This document shows positions 17,091 through 25,628 of a DNA stretch of 42,674 bases, piece after piece. The DNA comes from Betaproteobacteria bacterium (GTDB taxonomy: Bacteria; Pseudomonadota; Gammaproteobacteria; Burkholderiales; Thiobacteraceae). A model generated the notes under the pieces. It worked only from the letters and a program-made list of their open reading frames with translations, ran no database searches and was not told the origin of the DNA. Each line of letters starts with the position of its first letter. Position 1 is the stretch's first letter. The position numbers and the translations under genes were made by a program. The stretch is taken from the NCBI GenBank assembly GCA_025361165.1, contig JANYAU010000086.1, forward strand, positions 1 through 42,674, given 5' to 3'.

Positions 17091-17858
17091 ATGACCGACG
17101 ATCAACTGCTACGCTACAGCCGCCACATCTTGCTGAATGAAATCGGCGTAGAAGGCCAAGAAAAATTATTAGGCGCGCACGTCTTGGTGATCGGCGCGGG
17201 CGGCTTAGGCTCACCGGTCGCCCTGTATCTCGCTGCGGCGGGCGTGGGGCAACTCACTCTATGCGACAACGATACAGTCGATCTCACCAATTTACAGCGT
17301 CAGATCGCGCATCAAACCGCTGCGCTGGGCCAGAACAAAGCCGAATCCGCGGCGCGAACGGCGCGTGCGCTAAATCCAACGATCACCGTGACAGCCATCC
17401 CCTACCGCGCGGAAAACGCAGTGCTACGCGAATGTGTGGCGCAAGCGGATGTGGTGATCGATGCCTCGGATAATTTCGCCACTCGGCATGCCGTCAATCG
17501 CGCCTGCGTAGCCAGCCGCAAGCCCCTGGTATCCGGCGCCGCGGTGCGTTTCGATGGTCAAGTGGCAGTATTCGATCTGCGCCAAGACGATGCGCCGTGC
17601 TATCACTGCTTATTCCCGGAAGCAGGCGAGGCAGATGAAATGCGTTGCGCCGAAAACGGTGTGTTCGCGCCACTCGTCGGCATCATCGGCTGCGCTCAAG
17701 CGGCGGAAGCCATCAAGCTTATCGTTGGATGCGGCGAAACGCTGAACGGTAAATTATTGCTGCTGAATAGCCTCGCTATGGAATGGCGTACTGTGCGCCT
17801 GAAACGGGATTTGGCTTGCGTGGTATGCGTAAAAAGGGAAGGTGTTATGCCAATTTAA
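17091..17858 (+). CDS. ThiF/MoeB/HesA family E1-like adenylyltransferase
   Basis: The 255-residue enzyme has the nucleotide-binding GAGGLGSP (36-42), the family pattern [11 protein letters not shown], and two zinc CxxC pairs (C170/C173 and C243/C246). The conserved cysteine in [15 protein letters not shown] is C186. These enzymes adenylate the C-terminal Gly-Gly of ThiS or MoaD for sulfur transfer. No partner gene lies nearby, so MoeB and ThiF cannot be told apart. I chose ATG 17091 ([15 protein letters not shown]), where family homology begins; earlier in-frame sequence (TTG 17022) has no family match. No clear ribosome-binding site is seen. Its stop overlaps the convergent chemoreceptor gene by 14 bases. 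Confidence 0.9.
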   Translation: MTDDQLLRYSRHILLNEIGVEGQEKLLGAHVLVIGAGGLGSPVALYLAAAGVGQLTLCDNDTVDLTNLQRQIAHQTAALGQNKAESAARTARALNPTITVTAIPYRAENAVLRECVAQADVVIDASDNFATRHAVNRACVASRKPLVSGAAVRFDGQVAVFDLRQDDAPCYHCLFPEAGEADEMRCAENGVFAPLVGIIGCAQAAEAIKLIVGCGETLNGKLLLLNSLAMEWRTVRLKRDLACVVCVKREGVMPI

Positions 17859-19476
17859 ATTGCCTCACCATACCTTGCAATTCAGCAGCGGTGTCGGTCA
17901 AGCGGCTTGCGGTGTCAGTCACGTGGTGAATACTCGCCGTATTTTCCTCGGCGATGGTGGAAATTTTTTCCATGCTGATCGCAATATCGGTGCTCGCTGT
18001 TTTTTGCTCTAGTGTCGCGTTGGCGATAGATTGCGCCATTTCATTCACCTCATTCGCCGAACTGACAATATTAACCAAAATCTCTTGCGTCTGTAGGCTG
18101 GTAGCTGCGCCCTCTTGAACTTCCTTACGCACTTGCTGCATGGAATCCACCGCCGCCGCGGTCTTGCTATCAATGCTCCGTACCATTTGCGAAATGTCAG
18201 TAGTGCTAGTCGCGGTACGTTCGGCGAGCTTGCGCACTTCATCCGCTACCACCGCAAAACCGCGACCCTGTTCTCCGGCGCGCGCCGCCTCGATTGCCGC
18301 ATTCAGCGCGAGCAGGTTGGTTTGTTCGGCAATTTCTTTGATCACCCGCGTCACCTCGCTGATTTTATGAATTGCTTCCGATAGTTCTTGGATCGTACTG
18401 CTGGAATTTTCCACACTCGACACGATGCGCTGGGTGTTTTGCGCGACGCGGGTGATATTGGCGCTACCCTCGGCAGCCGCCTTCTGTGTTTTGGAAGCGG
18501 CGAGCGCCACGCTCGCGGCGTTAGATGAAACCTCCGAGATCGACACAGTGACTTGTTCCATCGCCGCCGACACTTGCATCACGCGCTCTGTTTCCATTTC
18601 GGCACGAGTACTAACCTGCCCTGCTTCGCTAGATACGTCCTGCGCCGAGGTCGAAACGGAATTAGCCGCCTCTGCCACCCCAGCGATAATCTGTGACAAG
18701 GTCTGATTCATCTCTTTAAGCGCACGCAATAAATTTGCCAATTCGTCTTTGCCAGTTATCTCCACGTCGCTTGTGAGATCGCCTTGGGTAATGCGCTTCG
18801 CCACGCTTACCGCCTGATCGAGCGGACGGGTAATGCTGCGTGTGATAAATATCGCAGTCAAAACGCCCAGAACGATAGCGGCCAAGCCCAACAACATCAT
18901 CCCCAGCCGCGCTATTTTGTACGTGTTTTGCGCTTGATCGGCTGCCTTATTAGCCCCTTCTTCCAGCCCTTTCAACATCTCATCCAATTGCTTAAGCAAA
19001 TCGCCTTGCGGCGGGCGAACTTTGTCACGCACCGCATTGCCCGCTTCTAGGCGGTTATCGCTGAGCGAGAAATCCAATGTAGCCTCTACCCCAGGCTGCA
19101 CGGCCAAGTCGGCAGCTTTTATCTTGGCCAGCGCTTCTTTGCCAGCGGGGTCGCTAATCATTTTATCTAGATCTTCGGCGGCGGCATTGTATTTCTTGCG
19201 CGCCTCCTTCATCAGCTTGAGCTCTTTCTTTTTGAAGGAAATATCCTCTTGGAGTACCACGTCGCGTAGCGCCACCGCTTGATAGCGCACCGCGTCGCGC
19301 ATGGTATTGGTGAGCGTCACCTTGGCGTATTCTCGCTTGACTATCCACTCCAAATTACTTTGTATCTGCGCCATGCTACTCAAGCCAATGACGCTCAGCA
19401 CGACCAGCAAGACCAGCATAATGCCGAAGCCCGCGCCTAGGCGGGTGCCCACTTTAAAGGTGCTAAGAATGTTCAT
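17845..19476 (-). CDS. Methyl-accepting chemotaxis protein with 4-helix-bundle sensor
   Basis: The 543-residue chemoreceptor has a first membrane helix (about 15-34), a periplasmic four-helix-bundle sensor of the 4HB_MCP type (about 35-190), a second helix ([21 protein letters not shown]), HAMP, and the signalling domain. The signalling tip is canonical ([20 protein letters not shown] then [13 protein letters not shown]). There is no C-terminal CheR-binding pentapeptide (it ends VRQFKLA). The start is ATG 19476 with GAGAGAG upstream; 19521 would add 15 residues without support. It follows a soluble sensor-like gene by 84 bases, and a sigma-28 promoter precedes both, so both belong to the flagellar regulon. 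Confidence 0.95.
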   Translation of the reverse strand: MNILSTFKVGTRLGAGFGIMLVLLVVLSVIGLSSMAQIQSNLEWIVKREYAKVTLTNTMRDAVRYQAVALRDVVLQEDISFKKKELKLMKEARKKYNAAAEDLDKMISDPAGKEALAKIKAADLAVQPGVEATLDFSLSDNRLEAGNAVRDKVRPPQGDLLKQLDEMLKGLEEGANKAADQAQNTYKIARLGMMLLGLAAIVLGVLTAIFITRSITRPLDQAVSVAKRITQGDLTSDVEITGKDELANLLRALKEMNQTLSQIIAGVAEAANSVSTSAQDVSSEAGQVSTRAEMETERVMQVSAAMEQVTVSISEVSSNAASVALAASKTQKAAAEGSANITRVAQNTQRIVSSVENSSSTIQELSEAIHKISEVTRVIKEIAEQTNLLALNAAIEAARAGEQGRGFAVVADEVRKLAERTATSTTDISQMVRSIDSKTAAAVDSMQQVRKEVQEGAATSLQTQEILVNIVSSANEVNEMAQSIANATLEQKTASTDIAISMEKISTIAEENTASIHHVTDTASRLTDTAAELQGMVRQFKLA

Positions 19477-19560
19477 TTTTTTCTCTCTCGGTTCATAGTT
19501 CATGCCAGCGCAAGCGCGCAATTCACTCCCGTTTGAGAACGTGAACGCGCGACCGGCACA

Positions 19561-20136
19561 TCATTCTGCTACGACGCTGGAATGCAAGACGCCGATAGAT
19601 TTGCCGCCATCAAGTACCGGTACCGAGACATGCACTCCCTTAATTTGCGTGGCGGGATCGGGCTTGACCTCCGTAGCAGACCAGGGTTTTCCCTCCTTCA
19701 TGGGATTTGCGATCCAAGGTCTGCTACCGTTGTTATACAGTAGCGGCTTATTGCTGGAGGCTACCAAGTTGCCCTTTTCGTCGCGTAAATAGAGCTTGCT
19801 GATGCCTGTATCCGTATCCCACTTAGAGATGATCTTTCCTGCCTCGTTATTCTGAAATGCCAAAACCACTGGGTCTTTTTCATCTAGCTCAGTCCATTTA
19901 GCGTTTCCCATTCCGGCTAAACCACCTTTCGCGTTGGCGGCCTTTACTGCAGCAACAATGGCGGGGTTGGTCGCCCACTCAACCAGCTTTTTCTTGTATA
20001 CATCTACCTTTGCTTGAACTTCCGGCGGAAGACCATTTGCTCGCGCATTTGACATCGAGATAAACACCATAACCACGCCAACCAAAAATGCTGATACTAA
20101 GGTAGTACGTTTAATAGATACCGTCTGCGCTTTCAT
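19561..20136 (-). CDS. Secreted Cache/PDC-like sensor-domain protein
   Basis: The 191-residue protein has a cleavable signal (hydrophobic about 13-28, cleavage near SNARA) and a soluble part that looks like one PDC/Cache fold: VDVYKKKLVEWATNP, then KDPVVLAFQNNEAGKII, SKLYLRDEKGNLVASSNKP, and GVHVSVPVLDGGKSIGVL. These are typical of extracellular sensor domains, yet no membrane helix or signalling domain follows. It lies upstream of, and with, the chemoreceptor gene behind one sigma-28 promoter. It may act as a periplasmic ligand-binding partner of that receptor. Start ATG 20136 has GGGAG upstream; the longer frame from 20190 lacks this. Confidence 0.75.
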   Translation of the reverse strand: MKAQTVSIKRTTLVSAFLVGVVMVFISMSNARANGLPPEVQAKVDVYKKKLVEWATNPAIVAAVKAANAKGGLAGMGNAKWTELDEKDPVVLAFQNNEAGKIISKWDTDTGISKLYLRDEKGNLVASSNKPLLYNNGSRPWIANPMKEGKPWSATEVKPDPATQIKGVHVSVPVLDGGKSIGVLHSSVVAE

Positions 20137-20226
20137 ACTGACTCCCAATCTAAAGATAGTTAACGAATCAACTCCGAATCCGCTTGGCAACGTATCGACA
20201 TTCCGGAAAGTTGGCTGTGCAGCCTA

Positions 20227-20253
20227 TTATCGGCAATTGAATGCAAAACTTTA
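20227..20253 (-). promoter_or_regulatory. Sigma-28 (FliA) promoter for the Cache-like protein and chemoreceptor
   Basis: Read on the minus strand the site is TAAA - 15 bases - GCCGATAA, an exact match to the FliA consensus in spacing and sequence. The -10 is at 20227-20234 and the -35 at 20250-20253, about 90-115 bases before the start codon at 20136. The -35 lies within the left copy of the 8-bp duplication made by the adjacent insertion sequence. Confidence 0.85.
20246..20253. repeat. Left target-site duplication of the IS1595-family element
   Basis: AAACTTTA directly abuts the left terminal inverted repeat. The same eight bases follow the right terminal repeat at 21271-21278. An 8-bp duplication is the size known for the IS1595 family. 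Confidence 0.9.
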
Positions 20254-21270
20254 CCTGATTAGCCACGAAACTCAGCAGGCTCATCTGGTGAGCTAGTTGA
20301 TCCTGATAATAAGCGCATACAGACAAGAGGAGATGCGCGATGGGAATCAACAAAATTCAGTTTCAAAAAGGGCTGTCGATGGCCAAGTTCATGGAAAATT
20401 ACGGAACCGAAGATAAGTGCCAAGCCGCCTTGGTTGCTTCGCGCTGGCCTACGGGGTTTGTTTGCCCGAAATGCGGCGGCACGCACCATAGCACCTTTGA
20501 GCGCCGTGGACTGCATTACTGGCAGTGCTCGATGTGCCGGGAACAGACCACGGCAATTTGCGGGACGATTTTCCACGCGACTAAGCTGCCATTGACACGC
20601 TGGTTTCTGGGTATGCACTTGTTGAGTCAAGCGAAGAACAGCATCTCTGCGCTGGAACTCAAGCGTCACTTGGGAGTACGCTACAAGACCGCTTGGCTGA
20701 TGAAGCACAAGCTGATGCAAGTCATGACGGGACGGGAAGAATCGCGCCAACTTAGCGGTCGCGTTGAAATCGACGACGCTTATCTGGGCGGGGAATTGCC
20801 CGGCGGCAAGAGCGGTCGGGGTTCGGAGAACAAGGTGCCTTTTCTTGCTGCGGTGCAAACCACGGAAACCGGCCAACTGTTCGTTTGTCTGACCAAGCTG
20901 GAATTTACCAAGGACGCGATTGCCCAGTGGGCGAAGAAATCGCTGCGCGCGTCGGCTAATGTCGTTTCCGATGGATTGTGGTGCTTCCGATCCGTTACCG
21001 AATCTGGCGCCACGCACGAGCGCACCGTCACCGGCGGCGGCGTGGCCTGTGAAATACCCTCTTGGGCAATCTGAAGACAGCGTTCTCTGGTACCTACCAT
21101 GCGTTCGATTTCTCCAAGTACGCTCATCGTTACCTCGCCGAGTTCCAATATCGATTTAACCGCCGCTTCGACCTGTCCGTCATTCTGGCCAGACTGCTTC
21201 GAGCATCGTCAGTCACTTCACCCCACCCTGAGTGGGTTATTCGAGCGGCTGAACATTGTGGCTAATCAGG
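20254..21270 (+). mobile_element. IS1595-family insertion sequence (1017 bp), transposase disrupted
   Basis: The element is bounded by 13-bp perfect terminal repeats CCTGATTAGCCAC (20254-20266) and GTGGCTAATCAGG (21258-21270). Similarity continues inwards to a shared TCAGC. It is flanked by the perfect 8-bp duplication AAACTTTA. Inside is one transposase gene of the IS1595 type, with a zinc-ribbon N-terminus, which is frameshifted. The intact ends mean it could still be moved in trans by a sister copy. Confidence 0.92.
20340..21265 (+). pseudogene. IS1595-family transposase, frameshifted
   Basis: The frame starts at ATG 20340 with GGAG upstream. It has the N-terminal zinc ribbon (CPKCGGTHHSTF and CSMCREQT), then SRWFLG-like and LGVRYKTAWLMKHKL regions and the DDE-type catalytic pattern beginning EIDDAYLGGE. 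The frame stops at 21074. The expected continuation (GNLKTAFSGTYHAFDFSKYAHRYLAEFQYRFNRRFDL begins here) is found in another frame, 21062-21265. So a small deletion or frameshift near 21045-21060, after VACEI, has broken the gene; about ten residues usually present there also seem missing. Production of an active enzyme is unlikely unless by frameshifting. Confidence 0.9.
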
Positions 21271-21278
21271 AAACTTTA
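21271..21278. repeat. Right target-site duplication of the IS1595-family element
   Basis: AAACTTTA abuts the right terminal repeat and is identical to the copy at 20246-20253. Confidence 0.9.
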
Positions 21279-21338
21279 TAATGAGGAAGCTATTGAGCCG
21301 AGTATTATCTACAGCCGATTGATTTGTTGGATTAAAAA

Positions 21339-21920
21339 CTAGACCAAGTTGAGGAGAAGGGTTTTTTGAGTCTCGAATTGATCAAGCGGCAAGCGCTTAA
21401 AACCGCTTTTAGCGAATTGATGCCAACGTCCGATGACGAAGGCGAGCATGAGATTGGCCTCGGCATTGGTATCGTGTTCGGGGGAAACGCTGTTTTGCGT
21501 CGCGGCAACGCGTAAGCATTGGCGCAGCGTCGCTTCGATCCGGTCATGCAGTTGATTGATGCGGGTTTGCAACCGGTCGTTTTCGTTGACCAGCGCATCG
21601 CCGATCAACACCCGGGTCATACCCGGATTTTTTTGCGCGAAGCCTAACAGCAAAGCCAGAATCGCGTCGAGTTGGCGCATGCCATCGGTTTCGTCGGCGC
21701 TAATTTTATTGATCATCCCGAATAAGGTCTGCTCGATGAACTCGATCAAGCCTTCGAACATTTGTGCCTTGCTGGCGAAATGGCGATACAGCGCGGCTTC
21801 CGATACATCGAGCCTGGCGGCCAGGGCGGCAGTGGTGATTTTTTCCTGCTGCGGTTTTTCCAGCATCTCCGCCAGTGTTTGCAGGATTTGATTTTTTCTT
21901 TCGCCGCTTTTACCTGCCAT
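21339..21920 (-). CDS. slmA: Nucleoid occlusion factor SlmA (TetR family)
   Basis: The 193-residue protein has the TetR helix-turn-helix with the SlmA form ITTAALAARLDVSEAALYRHFASKAQMFEGLIEFIE, and the C-terminal domain ends near LPLDQFETQKTLLLNLV. SlmA binds specific chromosomal sites and blocks FtsZ assembly over the nucleoid. The start at 21920 has a strong Shine-Dalgarno (GGGAGGGG). The gene order argB - HAD nucleotidase - slmA is one commonly seen in Betaproteobacteria, which supports the call. It lies 60 bases from the right end of the insertion sequence. Confidence 0.93.
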   Translation of the reverse strand: MAGKSGERKNQILQTLAEMLEKPQQEKITTAALAARLDVSEAALYRHFASKAQMFEGLIEFIEQTLFGMINKISADETDGMRQLDAILALLLGFAQKNPGMTRVLIGDALVNENDRLQTRINQLHDRIEATLRQCLRVAATQNSVSPEHDTNAEANLMLAFVIGRWHQFAKSGFKRLPLDQFETQKTLLLNLV

Positions 21921-21943
21921 GATCCCCTCCCAGAGAATTTTTC

Positions 21944-22588
21944 TTACAGCTTATTGAGTGTGCGCCGCAACCGCAAAACGGATTTTACCCTGACATCCAC
22001 AAAAGGTGGGGACTTACTCGCGCCTGTTACCCACACGGTACGCATCCCCAGGCGTTTGGCGGTACGCAGGTTATCCAAGTCGTCCTCGACCATAATAGCC
22101 TGACTGGGGCGTATGCCATGCACGTGAAACACATGACGAAAGCCGTGCGCGGCGGGTTTTGGCCGGAAACCGGTGCGCTCCACGCACACCACATCGGCAA
22201 ATAAATCCGCCACGCCCAGCGCCTGCAACACCCAGCGCGCGTAATGTTCGGGGGCATTGGAGAACAGAATTTTCTTGCCCGGCAAATAGCGCAACAGCCC
22301 GCGCAAGCCGCGCTCGAACACCAGCATCGAATGCAGTTGCGGAAACTGGTGGGTATGCCACAGAAAATGCCGCGGGTCGATTTGCGGATGATGCCGGATT
22401 AGCCCCAGCAAGGTCGCGCCATAGCGCCGCCAATAATGCACGCGTAGCGTATTCGCCGCCGCCTGATCCAAGCCCAGATGGGTTTGCAGATAAGCCGTCA
22501 TCGCGCGGCTGATGTGAGGAAAAATATGCGGGACGGCGTTGTGCAGGGTATTGTCGAGATCGAACACCCAGACGCGGGAGGATTTCAA
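21944..22588 (-). CDS. HAD-type pyrimidine 5'-nucleotidase
   Basis: The 214-residue HAD phosphatase has catalytic motif I FDLDNTLHN (D10, D12), motif II LFSNAPEHYARWVL and motif III/IV KPAAHGF then MVEDDLDNLRTAKRLGM. It matches the pyrimidine 5'-nucleotidase branch that hydrolyses UMP or CMP and damaged nucleotides. The frame starts with TTG 22588; no ATG is available and the upstream sequence has no better start. It lies between argB and slmA on the same strand. Confidence 0.9.
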   Translation of the reverse strand: MKSSRVWVFDLDNTLHNAVPHIFPHISRAMTAYLQTHLGLDQAAANTLRVHYWRRYGATLLGLIRHHPQIDPRHFLWHTHQFPQLHSMLVFERGLRGLLRYLPGKKILFSNAPEHYARWVLQALGVADLFADVVCVERTGFRPKPAAHGFRHVFHVHGIRPSQAIMVEDDLDNLRTAKRLGMRTVWVTGASKSPPFVDVRVKSVLRLRRTLNKL

Positions 22589-22637
22589 GCGCGTTGATCT
22601 CGCGCGTGCCGGACGTACAAGCTGGGTCGCAGCCGAG

Positions 22638-23564
<927 letters not shown>

Positions 23565-23599
23565 TTAATGCCAGGAAAGGGCGCGATGAAAGCAGATAA

Positions 23600-23629
23600 G
23601 AAAAATAAGGCGGCTGGCGCCGCCTTATT
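23600..23629 (-). terminator. Rho-independent terminator after hsp20
   Basis: Perfect 11-base arms AATAAGGCGGC and GCCGCCTTATT enclose a 4-base loop. On the minus strand they are followed by TTTTTC. The hairpin ends hsp20 transcription 12 bases after its stop codon and separates it from argB. Confidence 0.9.
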
Positions 23630-23640
23630 GAGGATTGTAC

Positions 23641-24072
23641 TTACTGGATGGTGAGCGTCTTAGCGCTGGCCGCGGCCTTCTTCGGTAGCGTCAATTCCAG
23701 TACGCCATCCGCGTATTTAGCTTGCGCTTGCGCCTCGTCGATCTCGCTGCCGAGACTAAAGCTGCGCGCCACCCGCCCATAATAGCGTTCGGAATGGATG
23801 ACTTTGGCGTCGTCCTGTTGCTCGCTTTCGCGCTTCACTTCAGCGCTCAAAGAAACCACATTGCCGTCAATCGACACCTGGATTTCATCTTTACGCACCC
23901 CTGGTATCTCGGCCTTGACTACATAATTTTGGCCGCTCTCCGACACCTCTACTTTGATGTCGGCCACCTTCGGCGCGTTTTCGTAGCGCATCGGACGCAC
24001 CAGGAATCCCTTAAATAAATCATCGAACATAGTGTCGATATTGAACTGATCGTAACGCGAAATATTGGCCAT
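23641..24072 (-). CDS. Hsp20/alpha-crystallin small heat-shock protein
   Basis: The 143-residue holdase has the alpha-crystallin domain: VADIKVEVSESGQNYVVKAEIPGVRKDEIQVSIDG begins it, and SERYYGRVARSFSLG plus ADGVLELTLPKK end it. The protein binds unfolding proteins in the cytoplasm. I chose ATG 24072, preceded by a near-perfect Shine-Dalgarno (GGAGGTGATT). The longer frame from 24102 would add ten residues before it. A sigma-32-type promoter lies about 75-100 bases upstream, so the gene is probably in the RpoH regulon. Confidence 0.95.
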   Translation of the reverse strand: MANISRYDQFNIDTMFDDLFKGFLVRPMRYENAPKVADIKVEVSESGQNYVVKAEIPGVRKDEIQVSIDGNVVSLSAEVKRESEQQDDAKVIHSERYYGRVARSFSLGSEIDEAQAQAKYADGVLELTLPKKAAASAKTLTIQ

Positions 24073-24144
24073 GCTAATCACCTCCGTATCAAATAAAAAC
24101 ATGAAGCACTGTCGCCAGCACTTCGACCAAATGCCTTGTTTTCT

Positions 24145-24173
24145 AGATTAGGGATGGCGGTCAAAATTTCAAG
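24145..24173 (-). promoter_or_regulatory. Sigma-32 promoter of hsp20
   Basis: On the minus strand the site reads CTTGAA (24173-24168), 14 bases, then CCCTAATCT (24153-24145). The -35 is exact and the -10 resembles the RpoH consensus CCCCATNT with the CCC core. The spacing is standard for RpoH. It lies in the 152-base gap shared with the divergent ECF sigma gene. Confidence 0.75.
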
Positions 24174-24224
24174 GGCCGCTGTGGCTTGTGTTTTACCGGG
24201 CAACTCGCTAGATTGACGCTCGCT

Positions 24225-24812
24225 ATGGATACCCCCTGCCCCCCCTGTGACCCTGCCGCTTGGCTAACCGAGCATGGCGACTATTTATATCGCTACGCCC
24301 TGCTGCAATTGCGCGATGAGGCCGCCGCCGAAGACGCCGTGCAAGAGACGTTGCTGGCCGCGCTGGCGGCTTGGGCGCGCTTCTCGGGGAAATCCTCCGT
24401 CAGAACTTGGCTCACCGGCATCCTCAAGCACAAAATTCTCGACCTGTTTCGGCAGCGGGCCAAAGAGCCGCAGTACAACCCGCCCAGCGAAGACCCGGAG
24501 GCAGAATTGGCGGCGCTGGAGCACGCTTTATTCGACGCCACCGGCCATTGGGCGCACTACCCACGGACATGGGGCGACCCGGAATCCACCCTCGACCAGC
24601 AGCGTTTTTGGGACGCTTTCATGCGCTGCCTGGAGGCGCTCGCGCCAACCCACGCCCGGGTGTTTCATCTGCGCGAAATGGATGGCCTGAGTACTGAGGA
24701 AATTTGTAAGGAACTGGAAATCACCTCGACCAATTGTTGGGTAATGCTGTATCGCGCACGTTTGGGCCTACAGCAATGCCTCGAAATCCGCTGGGGCGGC
24801 CAAACGGCGTAA
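24225..24812 (+). CDS. ECF-type sigma-70 factor heading the bufferin operon
   Basis: The 195-residue sigma factor has region 2 (HGDYLYRYALLQLRDEAAAEDAVQETLLAALAAW, FSGKSSVRTWLTGILKHKILDLFRQ) and region 4 (FHLREMDGLSTEEICKELEITSTNCWVMLYRARLGL). A middle insert with an acidic and aromatic stretch resembles the ECF group named TIGR02943, though I cannot search. The start ATG 24225 has a weak ribosome-binding site; the frame opens further upstream without family sequence. The next gene is a short zinc-finger anti-sigma, then a bufferin precursor and its two maturation genes. In known bufferin loci such sigma factors switch the operon on, probably under copper stress; which signal acts here is inference. 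Confidence 0.9.
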   Translation: MDTPCPPCDPAAWLTEHGDYLYRYALLQLRDEAAAEDAVQETLLAALAAWARFSGKSSVRTWLTGILKHKILDLFRQRAKEPQYNPPSEDPEAELAALEHALFDATGHWAHYPRTWGDPESTLDQQRFWDAFMRCLEALAPTHARVFHLREMDGLSTEEICKELEITSTNCWVMLYRARLGLQQCLEIRWGGQTA

Positions 24813-24823
24813 AGGAGAACACG

Positions 24824-25087
24824 GTGTTGAAATGTAAAGACGCCAGCCGTTTGCGCTCACAATCGCAAGACCGGCGGCTCACGCTCAGGGAAAAAATCGG
24901 CCTGCGCCTGCATCTATGGATATGCGATAGCTGCCGCGAATTTTCGCGGCAATTGCAACTGATCCGCCAGGCTTGCCAGCGGATTGAAGAATCTGAGCAG
25001 ATAGGCGTTAACGCGGTGGAGCTGTCTTCCCAAGCCAAAACGCGGATCTTGCAGGAACTTGCGGCCAAGCAAAATAAAAAGGATTAA
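24824..25087 (+). CDS. Zinc-finger anti-sigma factor (zf-HC2-like), cytoplasmic
   Basis: The 87-residue protein starts with GTG 24824, six bases after AAGGAG. The sigma gene ends 11 bases before. It has the zinc-binding pattern H-x3-C-x2-C (HLWICDSC near residue 33) of ZAS-type anti-sigma factors and CK in the N-terminus (VLKCKDASRL). No membrane helix follows, so it should sense its signal in the cytoplasm. Frames that open further upstream overlap the sigma gene and add unrelated residues. Confidence 0.85.
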   Translation: MLKCKDASRLRSQSQDRRLTLREKIGLRLHLWICDSCREFSRQLQLIRQACQRIEESEQIGVNAVELSSQAKTRILQELAAKQNKKD

Positions 25088-25125
25088 GCCGCACCTTTTT
25101 CAGCCATGGTTTTAGAGGTATCACC

Positions 25126-25148
25126 GGGCGAATTTGCCCTTATTTTTT
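25126..25148 (+). terminator. Weak terminator/attenuator before the bufferin precursor gene
   Basis: GGGC - 6 bases - GCCC is followed by TTATTTTTT, between the anti-sigma and bufA genes. The stem is only four pairs, so confidence is low. It could set the ratio of regulator to structural transcripts, or mark separate transcription of bufA. Confidence 0.35.
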
Positions 25149-25169
25149 AACAGTGAACTTGGAGTCAAC

Positions 25170-25607
25170 ATGAACGGTAAAAAAACAGCACTTTCTCTCG
25201 CTATCGGTTCCGCTTTTGCGGTGTCTTTCGCTGCTTCCCCCATCGCTACCGCCGCCGAAAATCCGTTCGGCATGAGCACCCTCAAAAGCGGTTATATGCT
25301 CGCGGACGCCAGCGACATGAAAGCCAGCGACAAGAAAATGCCTGACGGCAAATGTGGCGACAAGAAAGACGCGAAAGCCAAGGATGCAAAATGCGGCGCC
25401 AAAATGAAACACGACGCAGCGGCAGGCAAAATGAAAGAGGGGAAATGTGGCAACACCGCCAAAATGAAAGACGGTAAATGCGGTGAAGGCAAATGCGGCG
25501 CCACAAAAGGCATGAAAACCAAAGACAGCATGAAAGCCAAAGAAGGTAAGTGCGGTGGCAAGATGGACGACAAAGCCGCTGCGCCTGCTCCGGCTGACAA
25601 GAAGTAA
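25170..25607 (+). CDS. bufA: Bufferin/oxazolin-type RiPP precursor (BufA/HvfA-like) with K-C-G repeats
   Basis: The 145-residue protein has a start at ATG 25170 (GGAG upstream) and a cleavable signal peptide (about 1-28, cleavage near IATAA). The mature part is low-complexity, rich in Lys, Asp, Gly, Met and Ala. It contains six K-C-G motifs: DGKCG twice, EGKCG three times and DAKCG once, each holding one of the six cysteines of the protein. Such EGKCG repeats mark the precursors that a DUF692 enzyme with its DUF2063 partner converts to copper-binding heterocycles (oxazolone/thioamide or thiooxazole). The genes for both enzymes follow directly. Export would place it in the periplasm to bind copper. 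The gene symbol is by resemblance. Confidence 0.85.
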   Translation: MNGKKTALSLAIGSAFAVSFAASPIATAAENPFGMSTLKSGYMLADASDMKASDKKMPDGKCGDKKDAKAKDAKCGAKMKHDAAAGKMKEGKCGNTAKMKDGKCGEGKCGATKGMKTKDSMKAKEGKCGGKMDDKAAAPAPADKK

Positions 25608-25628
25608 TACCGGCCTGCTTCCCGCAAC

